Assembly (NCBI RefSeq): GCF_001650735.1 | Contig: NZ_LXVY01000029.1 | Location: forward strand, 1-64,000 | DNA length: 64,000 nt | Direction: 5' to 3' | From: Sphingomonas sp. TDK1 | Lineage (GTDB): Bacteria; Pseudomonadota; Alphaproteobacteria; Sphingomonadales; Sphingomonadaceae | Shown here: in pieces, positions 17,581 through 25,442 of the stretch | Position numbering within the stretch: the first letter of the stretch is position 1 | How the letters are laid out: each line of letters opens with the position of its first letter | Program-made: the position numbers and the translations under genes | Notes under the pieces: model-generated | The model's database searches: none | Told to the model about the DNA's origin: nothing | The model's input: the letters and a program-made list of their open reading frames with translations, nothing else

Positions 17581-19210
17581 AGGCTTTTGGGTCGACCCAA
17601 TTCCAGGGCAGCAGTTCGTCCGTACGGTTGATGGGGTGACCTCGGCCAATTCGATCGAGGACGTCGGCGAGCCAGATCTGTGGGTTGATCCCATTCAGCT
17701 TCGCCGTCTCGAGCAGGCTGTAGATCGCTGCTGCCCGCTCGCCGCCGCAGTCGGCACCGGCAAAGAGCCAGTTCTTCCGACCCACGGCGATCCCGCGAAG
17801 CGCATTCTCGGCCAGGTTGTTGTCGATCTCTAGCCTGCCATCCTCCGTATAGGCGAGAAGCGCCGGCTTCAGACGAACGGCATAGCGCAGCGCCTCCGCC
17901 AGCGGAGACCGCGCCGACACCTGGGCGAGCACGCCGTCTGCCCATTGGAAGAAGTCGAGCGCCTTCAGCTTGGAGTATTTACGTGCCTTCCGCCGATCAT
18001 CATGCGGATCCCGGGTGATCCGCCGCTCCACCTCATAGAGGTCGCCGATCAGCACCAGCCCTTCACGGGCGACGGAGCGGGCGTCTGCGTCGAGCACATC
18101 GTGCAGCTTGCGACGTACGTGCGCCCAACAAGCGACCGGCCTGATCAGCCCCGGCTGTCGATCGGCCGCGTAGAGCTTCTCGAACCCGGCATAGGCGTCA
18201 GCCTGCAGAAAGCCGGCGAACGTCTTGAGGTGCTCGCGCGGGCGTTCTCCCTTGCGATCTGGGCTGTATCGGTAGAGCGCCGCGGGTTTGTCGCTGGGGC
18301 GCCATCGTCGATTGTCGCGCACGTACACCCACAGCCGCCCCGTTGCCGTCTTGCCGCTACCCGGCGACAGCACCGGAACAGGCGTGTCGTCGGCGTGGAG
18401 TTTCGGGCTGGCCATCACCTGCTCGACTATACGGTCGACCAGTGGCTGGAGAAGCCAGCTGACCTGGCCCATCCAGTCTGCCAGCGTCGATCGGCTGATC
18501 TCGACGCCCTCCCGCGCGAAGATCTGCGATTGGCGGTAGAGCGGCAGATGGTCCGCGAATTTCGAGATCACCACATGCGCCAGCAGACCAGGACCTGCGC
18601 GGCCGCGAGGGACCGGCAGCGAAGGTGCCGGTGCCTGGCTGATCGCATCGCAGCGCTTGCAGGCCAGCTTCGGCCGCACATGCCGCACGACGTGAAAGCG
18701 TCCCGGCACATATTCCAGCACCTCGGTCACGTCTTCGCCCAACCGCGCCATGGCGCCGCCGCAGCTGGTGCAGCCGTCCGCTGCCGGCGCCGGATGCAGC
18801 ACCTCGTCGCGGCGGAGATGCGTAGGGAGCGGCTGACGGCGAGGCTGGCTGCTTTCTGGGGCAGGTTCCTTGGCTGTCCTGCCGGCGATGACGCAAGTGG
18901 CATGCGCCTGCGCGGCCTCCAGATCCTCCAGCGACAACTCCAGCTGGTCCGCCAGCAGCAACAGCCGTTCCGAAGACTGGCCGAACTTCATCCGGCGCAG
19001 GCGGGCAAGCTGGACCTTCAGCTTCTCGATCTGCAGCGTGGTCAGCTTGATGGCATTTTCGGCTGCGGCGAGCTGCTGCCGGGTTTCCTGATGCGCAGAT
19101 CGCTCCGCCGCCAGCGCCTGCTCGGAGGCTGCGAGTTTGGCCTGCATCGCCGCCAAAAGCGCCTTCACCGCATCAGGATTGTCGGGGATGTCCAGCGCAT
19201 CGGAAGACAT
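17561..19210 (-). CDS. tnpC: IS66 family transposase TnpC
   Basis: 549 residues, full length for the family. Residues about 20-85 form a leucine-zipper-like coiled coil ending RRMKFGQSSERL. A zinc-finger-like region with CTSCG and CKRC pairs lies at about 140-190, and a DDE core follows containing SPKLHADDTPVPVL, GFLQADAYAGF and an acidic RLEIDNNLAEN block. It carries out cut-and-paste or replicative strand transfer with TnpA and TnpB. Third gene of the element. Its stop is close to the left edge, beyond which no matching inverted repeat is seen, so the element may have lost an end. Confidence 0.95.
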   Translation of the reverse strand: MSSDALDIPDNPDAVKALLAAMQAKLAASEQALAAERSAHQETRQQLAAAENAIKLTTLQIEKLKVQLARLRRMKFGQSSERLLLLADQLELSLEDLEAAQAHATCVIAGRTAKEPAPESSQPRRQPLPTHLRRDEVLHPAPAADGCTSCGGAMARLGEDVTEVLEYVPGRFHVVRHVRPKLACKRCDAISQAPAPSLPVPRGRAGPGLLAHVVISKFADHLPLYRQSQIFAREGVEISRSTLADWMGQVSWLLQPLVDRIVEQVMASPKLHADDTPVPVLSPGSGKTATGRLWVYVRDNRRWRPSDKPAALYRYSPDRKGERPREHLKTFAGFLQADAYAGFEKLYAADRQPGLIRPVACWAHVRRKLHDVLDADARSVAREGLVLIGDLYEVERRITRDPHDDRRKARKYSKLKALDFFQWADGVLAQVSARSPLAEALRYAVRLKPALLAYTEDGRLEIDNNLAENALRGIAVGRKNWLFAGADCGGERAAAIYSLLETAKLNGINPQIWLADVLDRIGRGHPINRTDELLPWNWVDPKASSSENA

Positions 19211-19274
19211 GGCTTTTTATACCAGAACAGAGACTCCCGCCCAAGCAAAATGCTCTGTTTTCTGCAGCTTTCCG

Positions 19275-19628
19275 CTATATCTGGACGGGCAATCGAGGCG
19301 CCTCCGGCGCCACCGTGCGACGCCAGTCCATCGCCTCGATCAGCAGGGCGAACTGCGCCGCGCTCAGCACAACGCCGCCATTCACCAGCGGCGGCCAGAC
19401 GAAGCGATGACGCTCAAGGCGCTTGGAGAACAGGCAGAGGCCGGTGCCGTCCCAATAGAGCGCCTTGAGATAGCTGCCCTTGCGGCTGCGGAAGAGGAAG
19501 ACGTGCCCGCCATAGGGCTCCTGGTCGAACAGCGGCCGCACCAGCGCCGCCAGGCCATCGAAACCGAGCCGCATGCTTACCGGCTTGCTGGCGAGGTACA
19601 CCTTGGTGCCGGGTGCGAGCGAGATCAC
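19275..19628 (-). CDS. tnpB: IS66 family accessory protein TnpB
   Basis: 117 residues. The sequence block GTKVYLASKPVSMRLGFDGL and the later LPLPQ-free core FLFRSRKGSYLKALYWDGTG are the hallmarks of the IS66 Orf2/TnpB protein, needed for transposition in IS66 elements although its biochemical role is uncertain. Its ATG overlaps the TnpA stop by 4 bp (ATGA), so the two are translationally coupled. TnpC follows 64 bp later. Confidence 0.95.
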   Translation of the reverse strand: MISLAPGTKVYLASKPVSMRLGFDGLAALVRPLFDQEPYGGHVFLFRSRKGSYLKALYWDGTGLCLFSKRLERHRFVWPPLVNGGVVLSAAQFALLIEAMDWRRTVAPEAPRLPVQI

Positions 19629-20089
19629 GCCGTTTCCCGCAGCGCCCGCAGCACGCGGGCCAGTGCCTTCTCGTTGACATAGGTATCGACCGACAGGCGC
19701 ACCCCACCGGGCAGGTCGATGTCGATGCCGCCGGGCCGCAAGCCTGGGTTCGGCCGTATCAGCTCCTCCTGCGTCGTCCTTGTCTCGCGCGCCGTGGCAC
19801 GGGATGACGCAGCAACCTCGGTGTCCCGGAGCGCCGCGAGGGGCTCCGCAGCAGATCCGCTCGCCACTTCACCATATGGTACAAACTGGAGCGGCTCGCT
19901 CGTCAGCAGCGCCATTTCGCGCTGCCGCTTGCGCCAGCCATGTATCAGGCTGGGCGACATCCCGAGCTGCCGAGCAACGCCAACGATGGTCGCCCCCGGC
20001 GCGTCGCATTGCGCCAGCACAGCGGCCCGCTCCGCGTCTGAATAGCGTCGCCGGCGCTCCGCGCGGGTGATGACCTCCATTCGCGCCAT
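19625..20089 (-). CDS. tnpA: IS66 family helix-turn-helix protein TnpA
   Basis: About 154 residues from ATG 20089, preceded by AAGGAG, a clear ribosome binding site; the frame is open up to 20164. The N-terminal domain RRRYSDAERAAVLAQCDAPG then VARQLGMSPSLIHGWRKRQR is the helix-turn-helix of IS3/IS66 Orf1 proteins and probably binds the element ends. The C-terminal half (LRPGGIDIDLPGGVRLSV) is typical of IS66 TnpA. Confidence 0.93.
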   Translation of the reverse strand: MARMEVITRAERRRRYSDAERAAVLAQCDAPGATIVGVARQLGMSPSLIHGWRKRQREMALLTSEPLQFVPYGEVASGSAAEPLAALRDTEVAASSRATARETRTTQEELIRPNPGLRPGGIDIDLPGGVRLSVDTYVNEKALARVLRALRETA

Positions 20090-20187
20090 CCGCACTCTCC
20101 TTAAGGAGTGCGAAAGGACACTCCTGAGTGCTCCCCGCCTCGCGTAGCAGAAGTTGCCACGCAATACGGGTCAGGGCGGACGCTTAC

Positions 20188-20385
20188 ACTCACCTGATAG
20201 AGAACGCCAGCGAAACCGACCAATATCGCTAGGACAGATCCGATAGCCTGCGCCCAACCAGCATCACCCTTAGCGCCATCTGGGACGGCGTTAATTACAT
20301 GCGAGCCCCAGAACGACAGTGCAAAAATTGCGATTGCCGACACGAGCAATGCCACTGCAAAGCCGAGGATTCGTAGCACGCCCAT
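20188..20385 (-). pseudogene. Small membrane protein gene truncated by the IS66-family element
   Basis: The surviving 66 codons encode two hydrophobic helices: about residues 5-28 (RILGFAVALLVSAIAIFALS) and about 45-66 (WAQAIGSVLAILVGFAGVLY). At 20187 the frame runs into IS66-family DNA and continues for 28 unrelated residues before a stop. The original C-terminus is not found on the other side of the element. Function unknown. Confidence 0.55.
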
Positions 20386-20823
20386 GTTGCCCCCCCACCA
20401 ATAATGTAGCCGTGACAGCTAGGCCAGACGCGAACTTCTAAGGGTTCATACCTGTAGTGAAATTTCGCGATAGGACCAGTCTGTCAGTCCGCTTTCGGGA
20501 TGCTGCGCCAGAACCCTGAAGGTCCGAAATTCGAGCGCGTTGCGGTCTGGCAGCTTCGTGCTCAGCGAACGGCAGGTTCGGGCCGTAGCTGCCGTTCAAA
20601 GCCCGATCCGCGAACAGCGCATTCTGGTCGGCAGCCGTCGGTGTCGAATCCCGCATTCTGGGTGGATAGCTGCCGTGACCGCTTTTGGTCAGCGGGAAGC
20701 GATAGCTGCCGTCCGAGCTGGGCAGCGTGACGACCGCTCACGACCATCACAAGCCGTTTCTATGAAAAGTTAGATTGTCGGCTTTTACCGCAATCTGCCA
20801 TTCGCCGCGCTATTCTCGCGAGA
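20386..20823. repeat. Cluster of degenerate AGCTGCCG repeats
   Basis: 438 bp without a credible gene. Three copies of the repeat core lie close together: AGCTGCCGTTC at 20587, AGCTGCCGTGACCGCTTTTG at 20668 and AGCTGCCGTCCGAGC at 20704; TCAGTCCGCTTTCGGG near 20476 may be a fourth. Such stretches mark joins between modules of the island. Confidence 0.55.
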
Positions 20824-22743
20824 TTATCTGAGATCCTCTTTCTCCAACCCAGGGCCGATTGCTGACACGTCGAGCCCCAGATCCGGGCGGAGCGGCGTTA
20901 GGTTGCGAGCGATCGCAGCGCGCAGGCGTTCACGGCTCATTGGGCGCTGGTCTGGAAGCGCCGCGATCAGAATCTCCTCGACCCTAGTTACCCATGCGCG
21001 CTCGGTGCTGAGCATATCGCCATGGCGCAGTTCGTGCCGGCCGTGCAAAATCTCTAGCGCCCGCGATTGGATCTTCGGCGGCCAGCCGAGGACGCGCTCG
21101 ACGAAGTATTCCGGCGGCAGGGCGGCGAGGACCGGCTGGTCCCAATATGGCGCCGAGCGCACATTGTTGACGACCATGTCGAGCAGAACGTCATCGGGTT
21201 CGTCTGGCAGTTGGCGCAGGAGCTCATGCGCGATCGAGAGGTATTTGGAGCGGCGCAGGCGTTGCGACGCCTCGCCATAGGCGTTCGCCAGGGTCCGGTA
21301 TTCCGGTGTCGCCTCGTCGATCACCCGCGTCTGGAAGAAGGAGTTGTCGCGGTCGAAGGAGTTGCGGTCGATCTCGGCAACGTTGCCCGCCTCCTCAAGC
21401 GCGGCGATGTAGGTCATGCCCTCGTCGACGACCTGCTGGCGGTCGCGATCGATCAGCCCGAGCGTCGAGAACCACAGGCGGATCCCAAACAGGTGCATCA
21501 GCTCGCCCCGGTCCTTGACTGTTCGCGCGGCAAACACCTCCTCGACCTGCATGGCCACGGTATCGGCCTCGTCATCATCCTCGAAGAAGGTTAAGTGGGC
21601 GCGATGCCACAGCGGCTGCTCGCTCGGCTGGAGGAAATCGCTGCTCGCGTCGAGCCCGGCGCGGATCGCGTCGCCATCGACATCGCCGCGGAAGAGCATG
21701 CCCGCGATCACGCCCGTGGGCAGGACGATGTCGTCGAAGTCGATCTGCTTGTAGCGGGCGTCGATCTCGTCCGCCGCAGTCGTCTGGCCGGTCGCCTCCT
21801 TGCGGAAGATGCGGTGGAAGGTGCTGCCGACCAGCCGCGTCAGGTCGGCCTCGGTCATCTTGCCCGCGCGCCGCTCCATCGATACCGCCAGTACGCCCTT
21901 CAGCACCTTCGCCATGCTGGCCGGGGCGTCCCAGTGCCGCTGCTCGAAATGCCTGGACAGCTTCTCGAAGTCCCACATTGCGTGCTTCAGCGTGCGCAGG
22001 TTGCCGCGCCCGCCCTCAGCATGGACAGCGAGGACGACGTCGGCATGGGCCTCCAGGAAGCGGCGGGTCTGCTGGTCGCTGATTAGGGCCAGGAACGATG
22101 TGAACGCGGCCTCGGTCTCGGGCAGCACCTCCAGCGTCTGCCCGATCAACTTCTCTTTGACTTCCAGATAGGTGTCGTCGCCTTCCATCACCTTCGTCTC
22201 GTTCGCGACGATGATGGCCTTGAGCTTCTCGTGCTCGACATAGGAGTTGATGAAGCCGAGCACCTCGCCGACGGGGATGCGGCAGCGCTCCAGATCGTCG
22301 AAGACAAGCAGGCGGCCGCGCGGATCGTCCAGGCCGGTCCGCAGGTCGAGGTCGGGAATGGAGGGGCTGACTGTGCCGTCGTCCTTCCCGTCGCCGTTCA
22401 GGTCGATCTTGAACGCCCCCTTCAGCAACCCCTTGGTAACCGCACCGGCGAGCTTCATGCCTGGATGGGAGAGGATGGGGTGCAGCTGGCGGTAGAACTC
22501 CTCCTCGATCTGCGACACCGACGTCATGCCGTAGAGGCTGACGTAGAGCGGCTTGGCGCCCGTCCCGCCAAGGAACTTCTTGATGAGATGGGTCTTGCCC
22601 GAACCCCATGGTCCGCTGATCAGGACGGCATAGTCAAGCGGATGGGTGGGATCGACGTAATAGGCAAGGAATCGCTCGATCGCCGCGTTCACCACGCGCG
22701 AGTCGCGCTTCGCTTCTTCCGGTTCGTTGGTCGTGTCGCTCAT
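20824..22743 (-). CDS. KAP-like P-loop NTPase
   Basis: 639 residues from ATG 22743 (MSDTTNEPEEAKRD); the frame is open to 22848 through terminator-like DNA. Walker A is GPWGSGKT (residues 44-51) and Walker B is LLVFDDLERC (about 145-154), with a helix FINSYVEHEKLKAIIVANE after it; this arrangement fits the KAP family of STAND-related NTPases. The usual KAP transmembrane insertion between the Walker motifs is not evident. The C-terminal 400 residues are helical and unassigned. KAP proteins recur in defence islands and at membranes; a phage-sensing or scaffold role is inference. It lies after tRNA-half remnants and a hairpin. Confidence 0.78.
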   Translation of the reverse strand: MSDTTNEPEEAKRDSRVVNAAIERFLAYYVDPTHPLDYAVLISGPWGSGKTHLIKKFLGGTGAKPLYVSLYGMTSVSQIEEEFYRQLHPILSHPGMKLAGAVTKGLLKGAFKIDLNGDGKDDGTVSPSIPDLDLRTGLDDPRGRLLVFDDLERCRIPVGEVLGFINSYVEHEKLKAIIVANETKVMEGDDTYLEVKEKLIGQTLEVLPETEAAFTSFLALISDQQTRRFLEAHADVVLAVHAEGGRGNLRTLKHAMWDFEKLSRHFEQRHWDAPASMAKVLKGVLAVSMERRAGKMTEADLTRLVGSTFHRIFRKEATGQTTAADEIDARYKQIDFDDIVLPTGVIAGMLFRGDVDGDAIRAGLDASSDFLQPSEQPLWHRAHLTFFEDDDEADTVAMQVEEVFAARTVKDRGELMHLFGIRLWFSTLGLIDRDRQQVVDEGMTYIAALEEAGNVAEIDRNSFDRDNSFFQTRVIDEATPEYRTLANAYGEASQRLRRSKYLSIAHELLRQLPDEPDDVLLDMVVNNVRSAPYWDQPVLAALPPEYFVERVLGWPPKIQSRALEILHGRHELRHGDMLSTERAWVTRVEEILIAALPDQRPMSRERLRAAIARNLTPLRPDLGLDVSAIGPGLEKEDLR

Positions 22744-22823
22744 GTCCAGGATATGGATATTGTGCGTCCGCACCGGAAGGTCGGCGAACACTTCGCAAGA
22801 ACGATTCTGATATAAACGGAAAC

Positions 22824-22851
22824 GGGGCGCTCGACCCGAAGGGAGCACCCC
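22824..22851 (-). terminator. Hairpin between tRNA remnant and KAP-like gene
   Basis: GGGGTGCTC pairs with GAGCGCCCC (one G-T pair) around a CCTTCGGGTC-type loop on the minus strand, just downstream of the tRNA 5'-half remnant. The loop is stabilising. Only a weak T-run follows (GTTTCCGTTTAT), so it may be an intrinsic terminator for the tRNA-like transcript or an attenuator before the NTPase gene. Confidence 0.45.
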
Positions 22852-22853
22852 GT

Positions 22854-22896
22854 CTGCTAACAGTTCGCTGCTCTCCCGATTGAGCTACAGGCCCCC
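22854..22896 (-). pseudogene. tRNA 5'-half remnant, Asn-like anticodon GTT
   Basis: The minus strand reads an acceptor strand, TAGCTC ... GAGC D-arm and the start of an anticodon arm GCGAACTGTTAG (anticodon GTT). After the loop the sequence does not return to pair with GCGAA and instead runs into a hairpin. It is therefore half a tRNA gene, broken at the anticodon, as happens at integrase crossover sites. Not a functional tRNA. Confidence 0.55.
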
Positions 22897-22898
22897 AC

Positions 22899-22959
22899 TG
22901 GTGGACCCGACCGGGTTCGAACCGGCAACCTGCGAATTATTCCGCTAACTGATGAACCC
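22899..22959 (-). pseudogene. tRNA 3'-half remnant with encoded CCA
   Basis: The minus strand carries a perfect T-arm (GCCGG, loop TTCGAAC, CCGGT), an acceptor 3' strand CGGGTCC, discriminator A and CCA. Upstream, TTCGC could close an anticodon stem, but the loop is shortened to ATAA and no matching 5' acceptor is found. It lies two bases from a tRNA 5'-half remnant; the acceptor strands of the two do not pair (GGGCCTG or GGGGGCC against CGGGTCC), so they come from different tRNAs or have decayed. Confidence 0.55.
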
Positions 22960-23026
22960 TTCTACCGACATTCGACACCTGAGTCAATTACTATTTCATG
23001 TTCAATTTGAGAATTCGTTCGTTTCT

Positions 23027-24880
23027 CTAAACAGGTGGAGCATTGAATGCGTTTAACCAGTTCGGCGTGAGAAGATGATCCGAAGGAGTGTATATGCTGT
23101 TCTCGCAATCCTGAGTGGCGCCACCGACAAGTTGATGCACCCGCGGACGCAGGCCATCCATCAGTATCTTTCCGTGACTATGCTCAAACGCGACGGGCAT
23201 TAGGCCGTTGGCGGGAAGGAAGCCGCCGACTGCCGGCGGATCTGCGGGCATGTTGCATTGAGCCCATTCGGGTTTCCCGCGCTTTCGCGGGCTGTCGTAG
23301 ACCGTCGCGCGGATCTGGTCCCGCGCGGTGCGGGCCGCGGCGACGAGTTGGTCGCGTCTGAAGGCTGTGACGTCGGTGATCGCAGCGTCGACCAGCCCGG
23401 GCGCGAGCTGAGCGAACCTGGCTCCGAGGTGACCCGCCTGAGCGAACGAGTGCTCCACGTCGTTGAAAGGCGTGAACACCTCGGTCACGCGGGTGACGCC
23501 GTTCCGCTGGCGCTCGGCGGCGGCGGTCGCGATCTCGAAGTCCATCTCGGGCTGGGTGCGGAAGTCGCGGTCGCGGTGGAGGATGATCCGCGCGTCGGGC
23601 CGCATTTCGGTTATCATGCTGGCTAGCAGCCGGGCGGCCGGCAGGTTGCCGCAGCCGTTGTAGGAGATGACGGCGAGGTTCTGGGGCGCGCCGTTCGCGA
23701 GCGCCAGCGCCAGGACGGGCTTCGTCTTCTTGTCCTCGGTCATCAGGATGACGGGACGCCCGGGGTCGAAGGCGTCGGCGCCTGCCGACAACGCGCCGAG
23801 CGTCATCAGGATGGGGATCGCCGGCCGCTGCGCATCGTCGACGGGCACCTGGGCGCCGTCGCTCATCCAGACGACGGCGGCGTCGGCGTCATACATCAGC
23901 CGCTGGATCAATTGGGGTGAGTGGCTTGCGAACAGGATGCGCGTGTGGGTCTCAGCGGCGACGCCGCGCAGCGCTTCGTAGAGGCGTGACTGGCTGTCGG
24001 CGTGCAAATGGGCGTCAGGCTCGTCGAGCAGAAGGAGGGGCGGGGCGTAGAAGCAGGCGTAGGCGATAATCTGGATTACCTGGAGCATGCCGGTCGATGC
24101 CATGTCGAGCGTGACCCGGGAGTCGGTCGCCTCGACGTCGACCCGCACATAGCGGTCGCGCCTCGGATCGTGCGCCACGATGACGCGGGTGCCCGGATAG
24201 CAGCGGTCGAGCAGGGTGCAGAAGGTCTTCCACCTGCTATCGGGCAGCACGCCGATGTCGCGGTTATGGCTCCATGCGGCGCGCGCCATCTCGTCGAGGT
24301 CACGGGTGAACAGGTGGTCGAGCACGGTGCGGAGGTAGAGGTTCGCGTCGCCGTGCATGACGGCGGCGTCCATTGCGCCCTTCGTGCGCCACTCCTCGCG
24401 CATCGGAATGCCAGACAGGCCCGGGGTCAGGATTGAGAACGGCGTGTCGGGATCTGCGAGCACCGCTGCCAGGTCGTCGTCGCCGCTCCGGTTTATGGCT
24501 ATGTTGGCGTTCTTGCCGCGCCGGACCTCGATCGTCAGTTCCTTGGCCGCGTCCGTGTGAAGGTCCACACCGGTGTAGGTGACGGAGTAGCCGAGCTTCT
24601 GGGTCGCTGGGTCGCCCCGGCGCAGGTCCAGCAGATGTTCGGTCGGACGGAAGAGGACGCTGTCGTTCGACACGGTGCCGGCGAAGTCGGGCGTGCCGTC
24701 GCCGCGGATTCCGCGAAGGGCGGCCTGTAGGATCGAGACGCCAAGCTGCGCTGCCTGGAGCGCGCTGGACTTGCCACTAGTGTTTCCCCCGACTAGCGCT
24801 GTGACGGGCTTCAGGTCGATGGTGAGCGCCTCGATCCGTTTGAAGTGTCTGATCGTGATCTGATCTAGCCGAATCCGCAT
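23027..24880 (-). CDS. OLD-like AAA ATPase with TOPRIM-type C-terminus
   Basis: 617 residues. The N-terminus FKRIEALTIDLKPVTALVGG leads into Walker A GGNTSGKSS (31-39). ASTGMLQVIQ (about 261-270) is in the ABC signature position and LLLLDEPDAHLH (about 282-293) is Walker B with a D-loop. After the switch histidine in LFASHSPQL, the block VILMTEDKKTKPVLALALA with a later HRDRDF is consistent with the TOPRIM nuclease domain of OLD-family proteins. Such ATP-dependent DNases act in phage defence, alone or with a helicase partner (Gabija); no UvrD-like partner adjoins here, so a class-1 OLD-like or unclassified type is likely. ATG 24880 is preceded by GGGGG. Confidence 0.82.
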   Translation of the reverse strand: MRIRLDQITIRHFKRIEALTIDLKPVTALVGGNTSGKSSALQAAQLGVSILQAALRGIRGDGTPDFAGTVSNDSVLFRPTEHLLDLRRGDPATQKLGYSVTYTGVDLHTDAAKELTIEVRRGKNANIAINRSGDDDLAAVLADPDTPFSILTPGLSGIPMREEWRTKGAMDAAVMHGDANLYLRTVLDHLFTRDLDEMARAAWSHNRDIGVLPDSRWKTFCTLLDRCYPGTRVIVAHDPRRDRYVRVDVEATDSRVTLDMASTGMLQVIQIIAYACFYAPPLLLLDEPDAHLHADSQSRLYEALRGVAAETHTRILFASHSPQLIQRLMYDADAAVVWMSDGAQVPVDDAQRPAIPILMTLGALSAGADAFDPGRPVILMTEDKKTKPVLALALANGAPQNLAVISYNGCGNLPAARLLASMITEMRPDARIILHRDRDFRTQPEMDFEIATAAAERQRNGVTRVTEVFTPFNDVEHSFAQAGHLGARFAQLAPGLVDAAITDVTAFRRDQLVAAARTARDQIRATVYDSPRKRGKPEWAQCNMPADPPAVGGFLPANGLMPVAFEHSHGKILMDGLRPRVHQLVGGATQDCENSIYTPSDHLLTPNWLNAFNAPPV

Positions 24881-25310
24881 GCATCCCCCAACCTACTGCG
24901 AGATTGGACCCTGTTTAGGCACCAATAGCAACGCTGGTTCTGACACCCGCGTGGCATCGCGGTTAACCGAGCTACGCGAGCAGAGATCGGATCGGACGGA
25001 CCCTGCTTTCAAACGATGCTCCGGTTGCTGAATTTTGAACCGAACGCGGGTATTCTTGAATGACCGCTCGCGCCAAAAAGCGACATTTGCCACCATGGCC
25101 GTAAACGGCAGGTTTATCCCACTTTCGGCCCTTCCGCATTTGAACTGATTGCCGTTCGCGGCATCCGAATGCCGGCGTCCCAAGGCCGGAATGGCAGCGC
25201 ATATTCCTCCGCCTCTCATCCACTCTTCCTGACGGTCCTGGGTGCGTTCAAAGCGGCAACCGCTCGGATTCGGACCGAGGCGTGCGCCCGCAACCGCAGG
25301 AGTCCGGAGA

Positions 25311-25333
25311 GGTATATTTGACGTATATTTGAC
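25311..25333. repeat. Integrase arm-type direct repeats, left set
   Basis: Two tandem copies of a GTATATTTGAC unit. Their reverse complement (GTCAAATATAC) matches the repeats at 26685-26707 upstream of the integrase gene. They are therefore likely binding sites for the same or a sister integrase. They sit beside the tRNA-Arg fragment in the same geometry that the right set has to tRNA-Phe. Confidence 0.55.
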
Positions 25334-25368
25334 AAGTTTGCTGCTGATCCAGCTAAGCCATTGAAAAA

Positions 25369-25413
25369 TGGCGCACCCGACAGGATTCGAACCTGTGGCC
25401 TCTGCCTTCGGAG
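25369..25413 (-). other. tRNA-Arg(CCG) 3'-fragment: attachment-site scar
   Basis: 45 bp on the minus strand reproduce the 3' part of tRNA-Arg: anticodon loop with CCG, stem close, variable loop, T-arm (ACAGGTTCGAATCCTGT), acceptor end and CCA. The 5' half is absent; to its right lies the end of the integrase gene. Integrases that use tRNA genes leave exactly such 3' fragments at the far end of the insert. No intact tRNA-Arg is in the window. The rest of 24881-25442 contains no gene. Confidence 0.75.
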
Positions 25414-25442
25414 CAATGTAGCCGTCTCACCTCCGCCAAAGG

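Larger units (their letters stand above)
17561..20187 (-). mobile_element. IS66-family insertion sequence, right end defined, left end not found
   Basis: Contains tnpA, tnpB and tnpC in the usual order on the minus strand. The right terminus is placed at 20187, where the plus strand ends GGGCGGACGCTTAC (read inward GTAAGCGTCC, an IS66-type terminus) and the reading frame of a small membrane gene is cut. The expected partner starting GTAAGCG was not found between 17441 and 17561, nor was a second copy of the flanking octamer ACTCACCT (20188-20195). The left end is therefore degenerate or deleted, and the left boundary given is only the end of tnpC. Confidence 0.8.

Noticed and set aside
17945..19468. 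507-codon frame antisense to the IS66-family transposase
   Set aside because: Shadow of tnpC with no recognisable domain.
23027..24880. Gabija system
   Set aside because: GajA-like features are present in outline, but no GajB-type helicase gene lies next to it.
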